Below, in pieces: positions 1 through 10,330 of a stretch of DNA of 64,000 nucleotides (its first letter is position 1; each line of letters opens with the position of its first letter). The notes beneath the pieces are model-generated. The model saw nothing but the letters and a program-made list of their open reading frames with translations, searched no databases and was not told the DNA's origin. The translations under genes were made by a program, and so were the position numbers. Source of the DNA: Nemophila menziesii (taxonomy: Eukaryota > Streptophyta > Magnoliopsida > Boraginales > Hydrophyllaceae); NCBI GenBank assembly GCA_029959085.1, contig JARWIR010000173.1:239191-303190 (forward strand). The letters run 5' to 3'.

Positions 1-749
1 CGAGGCCCTGAAAACCCGAAAAAAGGACGATTAAAAAAGTCCGAAAAATCCCTTGAAAACACAAAAGAGGCTCCCAAAAGACCCATAAAAAGCACCAAAA
101 ACCCCTAAAAACTCCCAACAGAACCCCGAGAAACCCCGAAATAACCCCCCAGAACCCCTCGAAACGTCTAAAAACCCCTGGAAAGCCCCCAAGGGCCCTA
201 AAAGACCCCTTGAAAAGCCCCCAATATCCCCAAAAACGCCCAAAAATACGTTTAAGGACCGTCAAAAAGCACTTTGGAGACCCTCCCAAAACCCCTCGGA
301 ACCCCTTAACGACCCCCGAAAACCCTGGCACCCCCCTCAAAAACCCGTAAAAAGCACGACGAGGCCCTGAAAACCCGAAAAAAGGACGATTAAAAAAGTC
401 CGAAAAATCCCTTGAAAACACAGAAGAGGCTCCCAAAAGACCCATAGAAAGCACCAAAAACCCCTAAAACCTCCAACAGAACCCCCATTAACCCCGAAAT
501 AACCCCCCAGAACCCCTCGAAACGTCTAAAAACCCCCGGAAAGCCCCCAAGGGCCCTAAAAGACCCCTTGAAAAGCCCCCAATATCCCCAAAAACGCCCA
601 AAAATACGTTTAAGGACCGTCAAAAAGCACTTTGGAGACCCTCCCAAAACCCCTCGGAACCCCCTAACGACCCCCGAAAACCCTGGCACCCCCCTCAAAA
701 ACCCGTAAAAAGCACGACGAGGCCCTGAAAACCCGAAAAAAGGACGATT

Positions 750-827
750 AAAAAAGTCCGAAAAATCCCTTGAAAACACAAAGGAGGCTCCCAAAAGACC
801 CATAAAAAGCACCAAAAACCCCTAAAA
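750..827 (+). other. Helically phased A-tracts (predicted curved DNA), example copy
   Basis: In the reference monomer A-runs of four to six begin at monomer positions 33, 44, 56, 63, 76, 87, 97 and 107, a mean spacing of about 10.6 bp. Outside this stretch the spacing continues more loosely (for example 161, 169, 181, 190, 199, 212, 222, 231, 241, 253, 263, then 338 and 348). A-tracts repeated in phase with the ~10.5-bp helical turn are known to produce intrinsic curvature, and alternating A-rich and C-rich steps at this period favour nucleosome positioning. The spacing is read directly from the sequence; curvature and nucleosome phasing are inferred. The same block exists in nearly every monomer. 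Confidence 0.75.
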
Positions 828-906
828 CCCCCAACAGAACCCCCAGAAACCCCGAAATAACCCCCCAGAACCCCTCGAAACGTCTAAAAACCCCCGGAAA
901 GCCCCC
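819..906 (-). other. G-quadruplex-capable G-run cluster on the minus strand, example copy
   Basis: On the + strand, C-runs of 4, 5, 5, 4, 6 and 4 lie at monomer positions 102-157, separated by 5, 7, 5, 7 and 4 bases; further C5 runs follow at 174-178 and 185-189. The minus strand therefore has six consecutive runs of at least four G with loops of at most seven, well within the usual G3+N1-7 definition of a quadruplex motif. The + strand is the matching C-rich i-motif candidate. The motif is present in nearly every monomer, so the window holds well over a hundred copies, all on one strand. Folding is predicted, not demonstrated. Confidence 0.7.
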
Positions 907-963
907 AAGGGCCCTAAAAGACCCCTTGAAAAGCCCCCAATATCCCCAAAAACGCCCAAAAAT

Positions 964-998
964 ACGTTTAAGGACCGTCAAAAAGCACTTTGGAGACC
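964..998 (+). other. Compositionally distinct box within the monomer, example copy
   Basis: Monomer positions 247-281 (from tacgtttaagg to ctttggagac) are the least A/C-biased part of the repeat and hold most of its T residues, including a small dyad, aaagcacttt. The box is kept in nearly every copy, with only a handful of recurrent variants seen: tttaatgacc, tttaagaacc, aaaaatcac and aaagagcac. It could be a protein-binding site or simply the part of the monomer least like the A/C sub-units. No CENP-B box, Pol III promoter box or other named motif matches it. Confidence 0.35.
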
Positions 999-2205
999 CT
1001 CCCAAAACCCCTCGGAACCCCCTAACGACCCCCGAAAACCCTGGCACCCCCCTCAAAAACCCGTAAAAAGCACGACGAGGCCCTGAAAACCCGAAAAAAG
1101 GACGATTAAAAAAGTCCAAAAAATCCCTTGAAAACACAAAAGAGGCTCCCAAAAGACCCATAAAAAGCACCAAAAACCCCTAAAACCACCAACAGAACCC
1201 CCATAAACCCCGAAATAACCCCCCAGAACCCCTCGAAACGTCTAAAAACCCCCGGAAAGCCACCAAGGGCCCAAAAAGACCCCTTGAAAAGCCCCCAATA
1301 TCCCCAAAAACGCCCAAAAATACGTTTAAGGACCGTCAAAAAGCACTTTGGAGACCCTCCCAAAACCCCTCGGAACCCCCTAACGACCCCCGAAAACCCG
1401 GGCACCCCCCTCAAAAACCCCTAAAAAGCACGACGAGGCCCTGAAAACCCGAAAAAAGGACGATTAAAAAAGTCCGAAAAATCCCTTGAAAACACAAAGG
1501 AGGCTCCCAAAAGACCCATAAAAAGCACCAAAAACCTCTAAAACCCCCAACAGAACCCCCAGAAACCCCGAAATAACCCCCCAGAACCCCTCGAAACGTC
1601 TAAAAACCCCCGGAAAGCCCCAAAGGGCCCTAAAAGACCCCTTGAAAAGTCCCCAATATCCCCAAAAACGCCCAAAAATACGTTTAATGACCGTAAAAAA
1701 GCACTTTGGAGACCCTCCCAAAACCCCTCGGAACCCCCTAACGACCCCCGAAAACCCTGGCACCCCCCTCAAAAACCCGTAAAAAGCACGACGAGGCCCA
1801 GAAAACCCGAAAAAAGGACGATTAAAAAAGTCCAAAAAATCCCTTGAAAACACAAAGGAGGCTCCCAAAGGACCCATAAAAAGCACCAAAAACCCCTAAA
1901 ACCCCCAACAGAACCTCCAGAAACCCCGAAATAACCCCCCAGAACCCCTCGAAACGTCTAAAAACCCCCGGAAAGCCCCCAAGGGCCCTAAAAGACCCCT
2001 TGAAAAGTCCCCAATATCCCCAAAAACGCCCAAAAATACGTTTAAGGACCGTCAAAAAGCACTTTGGAGACCCTCCCAAAACCCCTCGGAACCCCCTAAC
2101 GACCCCCGAAAACCCTGGCACCCCCCTCAAAAACCCGTAAAAAGCACGACGAGGCCCTGAAAACCCGAAAAAAGGACGATTAAAAAAGTCCGAAAAATCC
2201 CTTGA

Positions 2206-3370
2206 AAACACAAAAGAGGCTCCGAAAAGACCCATAGAAAGCACCAAAAACCCCTAACACCCCCAACAGAACCCCCAGAAACCCCGAAATAACCCCCCAG
2301 AACCCCTCGAAACGTCTAAAAACCACGGAAAGCCCCCAAGGGCCCTAAAAGACCCCTTGAAAAGCCCCCAATATCCCCAAAAACGCCCAAAAATACGTTT
2401 AAGGACCGTCAAAAAGCACTTTGGAGACCCTCCCAAAACCCCTCGGAACCCCCTAACGACCCCCGAAAACCCTGGCACCCCCCCTCAAAAACCCGTAAAA
2501 AGCACGACGAGGCCCTGAAAACCCGAAAAAAGGACGATTAATAAAGTCCGAAAAATCCCTTGAAAACACAAAAGAGGCTCCCATAAGACCCATAAAAAGC
2601 ACCAAAAACCCCTAAAACCCCCAACAGAACACCCAGAAACCCCGAAATAACCCCCCAGAACCCCTCGAAACGTCTAAAAACCCACGGAAAGCCCCCAAGG
2701 GCCCTAAAAGACCCCTTGAAAAGCCCCCAATATCCCCAAAAACGCCCAAAAATACGTTTAAGGACCGTCAAAAAGCACTTTGGAGACCCTCCCAAAACCC
2801 CTCGGAACCCCCTAACGACCCCCGAAAACCCTGGCACCCCCCTCAAAAACCCGTAAAAAGCACGACGAGGCCCTGAAAACCCGAAAAAAGGACGATTAAA
2901 AAAGTCCGAAAAATCCCTTGAAAACACAAAAGAGGCTCCCAAAAGACCCATAGAAAGCACCAAAAACCCCTAAAACCCCCAACAGAACCCCCAGAAACCC
3001 CGAAATAACCGCCCAGAACCCCTCGAAACGTCTAAAAACCCCCGGAAAGCCCCCAAGGGCCCTAAAAGACCCCTTGAAAAGCACCCAATATCCCCAAAAA
3101 CGCCCAAAAATACGTTTAAGGACCGTCAAAAAGCACTTTGGAGACCCTCCCAAAACCCCTCGGAACCCCCTAACGACCCCCGAAAACCCTGGCACCCCCC
3201 TCAAAAACCCGTAAAAAGCACGACGAGGCCCTGAAAACCCGAAAAAAGGACGATTAAAAAAGTCCGAAAAATCCCTTGAAAACACAAAAGAGGCTCCCAA
3301 AAGACCCATAAAAAGCACCAAAAACCCCTAAAACCCCCAACAGAACCCCCAGAAACCCCGAAATAACCCC
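2206..3370 (+). repeat. Monomers between copies of block A
   Basis: About three ordinary monomers not assigned to a larger duplicated block. Two neighbours share cacggaaagc in place of cccggaaagc (near 2322 and 2681), suggesting a local duplication. Private or rare variants include ctaacaccccc near 2253, cccctc preceded by an extra C near 2478, gattaataaag near 2536, cccataagac near 2580, and the ataaccgccc variant near 3007, which recurs near 15177. No gene or RNA is seen. Confidence 0.8.
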
Positions 3371-3600
3371 CCAGAACCCCTTGAAACGTCTAAAAACCCC
3401 CGGAAAGCCCCCAAGAGCTCTAAAAGACCCCTTGAAAAGCCCTCAATATCCCTAAAAACGCCCAAAAATACGTTTAAGAACCGTCAAAAAGCACTTTGGA
3501 GACCCTCACAAAACCCCTCGGAACCCCCTAACGACCCCCGAAAACCCTGGCACCCCCTCAAAAACCCGTAAAGAGCACGACGAGGCCCTGAAAACCCGAA
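3371..3600 (+). repeat. Diagnostic monomer with gagctc variant
   Basis: This monomer carries a distinctive linked set of variants: ccccttgaaacg, ccaagagctctaaaag, ccctcaatatcccta, tttaagaaccg, ctcacaaaac and gtaaagagcac. The same set occurs at about 13394-13622 and 18404-18632, offsets 10023 and 15033. Three copies of one rare haplotype show that these parts of the array descend from a single monomer by block duplication rather than by independent mutation. Confidence 0.85.
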
Positions 3601-6600
3601 AAAAGGACGATTAAAAAAGTCCGAAAAATCCCTTGAAAACACAAAAGAGGCTCCCAAAAGACCCATAAAAAGCACCAAAAACCCCTAAAAACTCCCAACA
3701 GAACCCCGAGAAACCCCGAAATAACCCCCCAGAACCCCTCGAAACGTCTAAAAACCCCTGGAAAGCCCCCAAGGGCCCTAAAAGACCCCTTGAAAAGCCC
3801 CCAATATCCCCAAAAACGCCCAAAAATACGTTTAAGGACCGTCAAAAAGCACTTTGGAGACCCTCCCAAAACCCCTCGGAACCCCTTAACGACCCCCGAA
3901 AACCCTGGCACCCCCCTCAAAAACCCGTAAAAAGCACGACGAGGCCCTGAAAACCCGAAAAAAGGACGATTAAAAAAGTCCGAAAAATCCCTTGAAAACA
4001 CAGAAGAGGCTCCCAAAAGACCCATAGAAAGCACCAAAAACCCCTAAAACCTCCAACAGAACCCCCATTAACCCCGAAATAACCCCCCAGAACCCCTCGA
4101 AACGTCTAAAAACCCCCGGAAAGCCCCCAAGGGCCCTAAAAGACCCCTTGAAAAGCCCCCAATATCCCCAAAAACGCCCAAAAATACGTTTAAGGACCGT
4201 CAAAAAGCACTTTGGAGACCCTCCCAAAACCCCTCGGAACCCCCTAACGACCCCCGAAAACCCTGGCACCCCCCTCAAAAACCCGTAAAAAGCACGACGA
4301 GGCCCTGAAAACCCGAAAAAAGGACGATTAAAAAAGTCCGAAAAATCCCTTGAAAACACAAAGGAGGCTCCCAAAAGACCCATAAAAAGCACCAAAAACC
4401 CCTAAAACCCCCAACAGAACCCCCAGAAACCCCGAAATAACCCCCCAGAACCCCTCGAAACGTCTAAAAACCCCCGGAAAGCCCCCAAGGGCCCTAAAAG
4501 ACCCCTTGAAAAGCCCCCAATATCCCCAAAAACGCCCAAAAATACGTTTAAGGACCGTCAAAAAGCACTTTGGAGACCCTCCCAAAACCCCTCGGAACCC
4601 CCTAACGACCCCCGAAAACCCTGGCACCCCCCTCAAAAACCCGTAAAAAGCACGACGAGGCCCTGAAAACCCGAAAAAAGGACGATTAAAAAAGTCCGAA
4701 AAATCCCTTGAAAACACAAAAGAGGCTCCCAAAAGACCCATAAAAAGCACCAAAAACCCCTAAAACCACCAACAGAACCCCCATAAACCCCGAAATAACC
4801 CCCCAGAACCCCTCGAAACGTCTAAAAACCCCCGGAAAGCCACCAAGGGCCCAAAAAGACCCCTTGAAAAGCCCCCAATATCCCCAAAAACGCCCAAAAA
4901 TACGTTTAAGGACCGTCAAAAAGCACTTTGGAGACCCTCCCAAAACCCCTCGGAACCCCCTAACGACCCCCGAAAACCCGGGCACCCCCCTCAAAAACCC
5001 CTAAAAAGCACGACGAGGCCCTGAAAACCCGAAAAAAGGACGATTAAAAAAGTCCGAAAAATCCCTTGAAAACACAAAGGAGGCTCCCAAAAGACCCATA
5101 AAAAGCACCAAAAACCTCTAAAACCCCCAACAGAACCCCCAGAAACCCCGAAATAACCCCCCAGAACCCCTCGAAACGTCTAAAAACCCCCGGAAAGCCC
5201 CAAAGGGCCCTAAAAGACCCCTTGAAAAGTCCCCAATATCCCCAAAAACGCCCAAAAATACGTTTAATGACCGTAAAAAAGCACTTTGGAGACCCTCCCA
5301 AAACCCCTCGGAACCCCCTAACGACCCCCGAAAACCCTGGCACCCCCCTCAAAAACCCGTAAAAAGCACGACGAGGCCCAGAAAACCCGAAAAAAGGACG
5401 ATTAAAAAAGTCCAAAAAATCCCTTGAAAACACAAAGGAGGCTCCCAAAGGACCCATAAAAAGCACCAAAAACCCCTAAAACCCCCAACAGAACCTCCAG
5501 AAACCCCGAAATAACCCCCCAGAACCCCTCGAAACGTCTAAAAACCCCCGGAAAGCCCCCAAGGGCCCTAAAAGACCCCTTGAAAAGTCCCCAATATCCC
5601 CAAAAACGCCCAAAAATACGTTTAAGGACCGTCAAAAAGCACTTTGGAGACCCTCCCAAAACCCCTCGGAACCCCCTAACGACCCCCGAAAACCCTGGCA
5701 CCCCCCTCAAAAACCCGTAAAAAGCACGACGAGGCCCTGAAAACCCGAAAAAAGGACGATTAAAAAAGTCCGAAAAATCCCTTGAAATCACAAAAGAGGC
5801 TCCCAAAAGACCCATAAAAAGCACCAAAAACCCTTAAAACCCCCAATAGAACCCCCAGAAACCCCGAAATAACCCCCCAAAACCCCTCGAAACGTCTAAA
5901 AACCCCCGGAAAGCCCCCAAGGGCCCTAAAAGACCCCTTGAAAAGCCCCCAATATCCCCAAAAACGCCCAAAAATACGTTTAAGGACCGTCAAAAAGCAC
6001 TTTGGAGACCCTCCCAAAACCCCTCGGAAACCCCTAACGACCCCCGAAAACCCTGGCACCCCCCTCAAAAACCCGTAAAAAGCTCGACGAGGCCCTGAAA
6101 ACCCGAAAAAAGGACCATTAAAAAAGTCCGAAAAATCCCTTGAAAACACAAAAGAGGCTCCCAAAAGACCCGTAAAAAGCACCAAAAACTCCTAAAACCC
6201 CCAACAGAACCCCCAGAACCACCCAAATAACCCCCCAGAACCCCTCGAAACGTCTAAAAACCCCCGAAAAGCCCCCAAGGGCCCTAAAAGACCCCTTGAA
6301 AAGCCCCCAATATCCCCAAAAACACCCAAAAATACGTTTAAGGACCGTCAAAAAGCACTTTGGAGACTCTCCCAAAACTTTTGGGAACCCCCTAACGACC
6401 CCCGAAAACCCTGGCACACCCCTCAAAAACCCGTAAAAAGCACGACGAGGCCTTGAAAATCCGAAAAAAGGACGATTAAAAAAGTCCGAAAAATCCCTTG
6501 AAAACACAGAGGAGGCTCCCAAAAGACCCATAAAAAGCACCAAAAACCCCTAAAACCCCAACAGAACCCCCAGAAACCCCGAAATAACCCCCCAGAACCC

Positions 6601-7190
6601 CTCGAAACGTCTAAAAACCCCCGGAAAGCCCCCAAGGACCCTAAAAGACCCCTTGAAAAGCCCCCAATATCCCCAAAAACGCCCAAAAATACGTTTAAGG
6701 ACCGTCAAAAAGCACTTTGGAGACCCTCCCAAAACCCCTCGGAACCCCCTAACGACCCCCGAAAACCCTGGCACTCCCCTCAAAAACCCGTAAAAAGCAC
6801 GACGAGGCCCTGAAAACCCGAAAAAAGGACGATTAAAAAAGTCCGAAAAATCCCTTGAAATCACAAAAGAGGCTCCCAAAAGACCCATAAAAAGCACCAA
6901 AAACCCTTAAAACCCCCAATAGAACCCCCAGAAACCCCGAAATAACCCCCCAAAACCCCTCGAAACGTCTAAAAACCCCCGGAAAGCCCCCAAGGGCCCT
7001 AAAAGACCCCTTGAAAAGCCCCCAATATCCCCAAAAACGCCCAAAAATACGTTTAAGGACCGTCAAAAAGCACTTTGGAGACCCTCCCAAAACCCCTCGG
7101 AACCCCCTAACGACCCCCGAAAACCCTGGCACCCCCCTCAAAAACCCGTAAAAAGCACGACGAGGCCCTGAAAACCCGAAAAAAGGACCA
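3581..7190 (+). repeat. Duplicated block A, copy 2 (ten monomers)
   Basis: Matches 18614-22220 at offset 15033 almost base for base, and its first 2.2 kb also match bases 1-2205. Downstream diagnostic variants shared with the 18.6-22.2 kb copy include gaaatcac with ccaataga near 5786-5848, agctcgacg near 6082, gacccgtaaaaag near 6169, ccagaaccaccc near 6213, and acttttggg near 6377. The match ends near 7200, where this copy runs into ctcggtacc near 7456 and the other into the aacttctggg haplotype. Its first kilobase (3581-4620) is also repeated at 13604-14640. Confidence 0.85.
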
Positions 7191-8150
7191 TTAAAAAAGT
7201 CCGAAAAATCCCTTGAAAACACAAAGGAGGCTCCCAAAAGACCCATAAAAAGAACCAAAAACCCCTAAAACCCCCAACAGAACCCCCAGAAACCCCGAAA
7301 TAACCCCCCAGAACCCCTCGAAACGTCTAAAAACCCCCGGAAAGCCCCCAAGGGCCCAAAAAGACCCCTTGAAAAGCCCCCAATATCCCCAAAAACGCCC
7401 AAAAATACGTTTAAGGACCGTCAAAAAGCACTTTGGAGACCCTCCCAAAACCCCTCGGTACCCCCTAACGACCCCCGAAAACCCTGGCACCCCCCTCAAA
7501 AACCCTTAAAAAGCGCGACGAGGCCCTGAAAACCCGAAAAAAGGACGATTAAAAAAGTCCGAAAAATCCCTTGAAAACACAAAAGAGGCTCCCAAAAGAC
7601 CCATAGAAAGCACCAAAAACCCCTAAAACCCCCAACAGAACCCCCAGAAACCCCGAAATAACCCCCCAGAACCCCTCGAAACGTCTAAAAACCCCGGAAA
7701 GCCCCCAAGGGCCCTAAAAGACCCCTTGAAAATCCCCCAATATCCCCAAAAACGCCCAAAAATACGTTTAAGGACCGTCAAAAAGCACTTTGGAGACCCT
7801 ACCAAAACCCCTCGGAACCCCCTAACGACCCCCGAAAACCCTGGCACCCCCCTCAAAAACCCGTAAAAAGCACGACGAGGCCCTGAAAACCCGAAAAAAG
7901 GACGATTAAAAAAGTCCGAAAAATCCCTTGAAAACACAAAGGAGGCTCCCAAAGGACCCATAAAAAGAACCAAAAACCCCTAAAACCCCCAACAGAACCC
8001 CCAGAAACCCCGAAATAACCCCCCAGAACCCCTCGAAACGTCTAAAAACCCCCGGAAAGCCCCCAAGGGCCCTAAAAGACCCCTTGAAAAGCCCCCAATA
8101 TCCCCAAAAACGCCCAAAAATACGTTTAAGGACCGTCAAAAAGCACTTTG
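7191..8150 (+). repeat. Left part of duplicated block R, copy 1
   Basis: From about 7440 the sequence matches 15315 onward at offset 7875, sharing ctcggtaccc, aacccttaaaaagcgcg, aaccccggaaag (one C short), gaaaatccccc and ccctaccaaaac. The match runs to about 9570 and 17445. Bases 7191-7440 are an ordinary monomer bridging block A and block R. Nothing but satellite sequence is present. Confidence 0.8.
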
Positions 8151-10298
8151 GAGACCCTCCCAAAACCCCTCGGAACCCCCTAACGACCAACGAAAACCCT
8201 GGCACCCCCCTCAAAAACCCGTAAAAAGCACGACGAGTCCCTGAAAACCCGAAAAAAGGACGATTAAAAAAGTCCGAAAAATCCCTTGAAAACACAAAAG
8301 AGGCTCCCAAAAGACCCATAAAAAGCACAAAAATCCCCTAAAACCACCAACAGAACCCCCATAAACCCCGAAATAACCCCCCAGAACCCCTCGAAACGTC
8401 TAAAAACCCCCGGAAAGCCCCCAAGGGCCCAAAAAGACCCCTTGAAAAGCCCCCAATATCCCCAAAAACGCCCAAAAATATGTTTAAGGACCGTCAAAAA
8501 GCACTTTGGAGACCCTCCCAAAACCCCTCGGAACCCCCTAACGACCCCCGAAAACCCTGGCACCCCCCTCAAAAACCCGTAAAAAGCACGACGACGCCCT
8601 GAAAACCCGAAAAAAGGACGATTAAAAAAGTCCGAAAAATCCCTTGAAAACACAAAGGAGGCTCCCAAAAGACCCATAAAAAGCACCAAAAACCTCTAAA
8701 ACCCCCAACAGAACCCCCAGAAACCCCGAAATAACCCCCCCAGAACCCCTCGAAACGTCTAAAAACCCCCGGAAAGCCCCAAAGGGCCCTAAAAGACCCC
8801 TTGAAAAGTCCCCAATATCCCCAAAAACGCCCAAAAATACGTTTAATGACCGTCAAAAAGCACTTTGGAGACCCTCCCAAAACCCCTCGGAACCCCCTAA
8901 CGACCCCCGAAAACCCTGGCACCCCCCTCAAAAACCCGTAAAAAGCACGACGAGGCCCAGAAAACCCGAAAAAAGGACGATTAAAAAAGTCCAAAAAATC
9001 CCTTGAAAACACAAAGGAGGCTCCCAAAGGACCCATAAAAAGCACCAAAAACCCCTAAAACCCCCAACAGAACCTCCAGAAACCCCGAAATAACCCCCCA
9101 GAACCCCTCGAAACGTCTAAAAACCCCCGGAAAGCCCCCAAGGGCCCTAAAAGACACCTTGAAAAGTCCACAATATCCCCAAAAACGCCCAAAAATACGT
9201 TTAAGGACCGTCAAAAAGCACTTTGGAGACCCTCCCAAAACCCCTCGGAACCCCCTAACGACCCCCGAAAACCCTGGCACTCCCCTCAAAAACCCGTAAA
9301 AAGCACGACGAGGCCCTGAAAACCCGAAAAAAGGACGATTAAAAAAGTCCGAAAAATCCCTTGAAATCACAAAAGAGGCTCCCAAAAGACCCATAAAAAG
9401 CACCAAAAACCCTTAAAACCCCCAATAGAACCCCCAGAAACCCCGAAATAACCCCCTAAAACCCCTCGAAACGTCTAAAAACCCCCGGAAAGCCCCCAAG
9501 GGCCCTAAAAGACCCCTTGAAAAGCCCCCAATATCCCCAAAAACGCCCAAAAATACGTTTAAGGACCGTCAAAAAGCACTTTGGAGACCCTCCCAAAACC
9601 CCTCGGAACCCCCTAACGACCCCCGAAAACCCTGGCACCCCCCTCAAAAACCCGTAAAAAGCACGACGAGGCCCAGAAAACCCGAAAAAAGGACGATTAA
9701 AAAAGTCCAAAAAATCCCTTGAAAACACAAAGGAGGCTCCCAAAGGACCCATAAAAAGCACCAAAAACCCCTAAAACCCCCAACAGAACCTCCAGAAACC
9801 CCGAAATAACCCCCCAGAACCCCTCGAAACGTCTAAAAACCCCCGGAAAGCCCCCAAGGGCCCTAAAAGACACCTTGAAAAGTCCACAATATCCCCAAAA
9901 ACGCCCAAAAATACGTTTAAGGACCGTCAAAAAGCACTTTGGAGACCCTCCCAAAACCCCTCGGAACCCCCTAACGACCCCCGAAAACCCTGGCACTCCC
10001 CTCAAAAACCCGTAAAAAGCACGACGAGGCCCTGAAAACCCGAAAAAAGGACGATTAAAAAAGTCCGAAAAATCCCTTGAAATCACAAAAGAGGCTCCCA
10101 AAAGACCCATAAAAAGCACCAAAAACCCTTAAAACCCCCAATAGAACCCCCAGAAACCCCGAAATAACCCCCTAAAACCCCTCGAAACGTCTAAAAACCC
10201 CCGGAAAGCCCCCAAGGGCCCTAAAAGACCCCTTGAAAAGCCCCCAATATCCCCAAAAACGCCCAAAAATACGTTTAAGGACCGTCAAAAAGCACTTT
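8150..10298 (+). repeat. Six-monomer higher-order repeat, unit 1
   Basis: This ~2149-bp unit is followed directly by a second copy at about 10299-12447. Shared markers in the same order are gaccaacg, gacgagtccctg, cacaaaaatcccc, cccataaacc, aatatgttt, acgacgccctg, a C7 run before cagaac, cccaaaggg with aatgacc, gaggcccag, and gacaccttg with gtccacaat. Offset is constant at 2149 across the unit. Borders are accurate to about 100 bases because flanking monomers are near consensus. Confidence 0.85.
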
Positions 10299-10330
10299 GG
10301 AGACCCTCCCAAAACCCCTCGGAACCCCCT
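8945..10330 (+). repeat. Two-monomer (716-bp) tandem duplication inside the six-mer
   Basis: Bases ~8945-9620 recur at ~9661-10336, offset 716. Both carry gaggcccag, cccaaaggaccc, aacctccag, gacaccttg, gtccacaat, ggcactcccc, gaaatcac, ccaataga and ccccctaaaac. The left edge lies after aatgacc at 8845 (the second copy has aaggacc) and the right edge before gaccaacg at 10332. This duplication predates the 2149-bp duplication, since both six-mer units contain it. Confidence 0.8.

Larger units (their letters stand above)
718..1075 (+). repeat. Representative satellite monomer (358 bp)
   Basis: This copy is very close to the consensus I derived by eye and serves as the reference unit; consensus position 1 is the c of cgaggccctg at base 718 and the next unit starts at 1076. 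Known departure: aaggagg instead of aaagagg near base 782. Layout within the monomer: positions 1-110 are A-run rich with regularly spaced A4-A6 tracts; 101-189 carry the longest C-runs; 190-245 mix C-runs with aaaaa tracts; 246-281 is the only stretch with several T residues; 282-358 is again C-run rich. It contains 16 CpG sites. There is no start-to-stop frame that stays open through successive monomers, because 358 is not a multiple of three. Confidence 0.9.
1..2205 (+). repeat. Duplicated block A, copy 1 (left end outside window)
   Basis: Bases 1-2205 match 3581-5785 at a constant offset of 3580 (ten monomers) with the same order of diagnostic variants: aaaactcccaacag with ccccgag near 110, cccattaacc near 486, the pair ccaccaaggg and gcccaaaaag near 1260, cccaaaggg near 1620, and aatgaccgtaaaaaag near 1686. 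The first monomer is 359 bp because of an extra A. The match breaks near 2205, where copy 2 has gaaatcac and this copy keeps gaaaacac. Because the match begins at base 1 the true left border is not visible. Confidence 0.85.

Noticed and set aside
742..759. Hairpin formed by ggac and gtcc flanking gattaaaaaa as a structured RNA or terminator
   Set aside because: The stem is only four base pairs and there is no gene upstream; the A/C strand is otherwise nearly unable to pair with itself.
390..815. Minus-strand 141-codon open frames (and dozens of similar ones of 60-170 codons) as a tandem gene family
   Set aside because: They overlap one another in different frames, are only Phe/Gly/Arg-rich low-complexity strings, and exist because the minus strand has almost no A and so few stop codons. 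Each is one monomer plus 68 bases, which follows from the 358-bp frame shift. No gene structure surrounds them.
819..840. Telomere repeats (CCCTAAA-like or CCCCAAAA-like)
   Set aside because: Stretches such as acccctaaaaccccc resemble telomere units, but they are not perfect tandem copies; they are single elements of the A/C pattern within each monomer.
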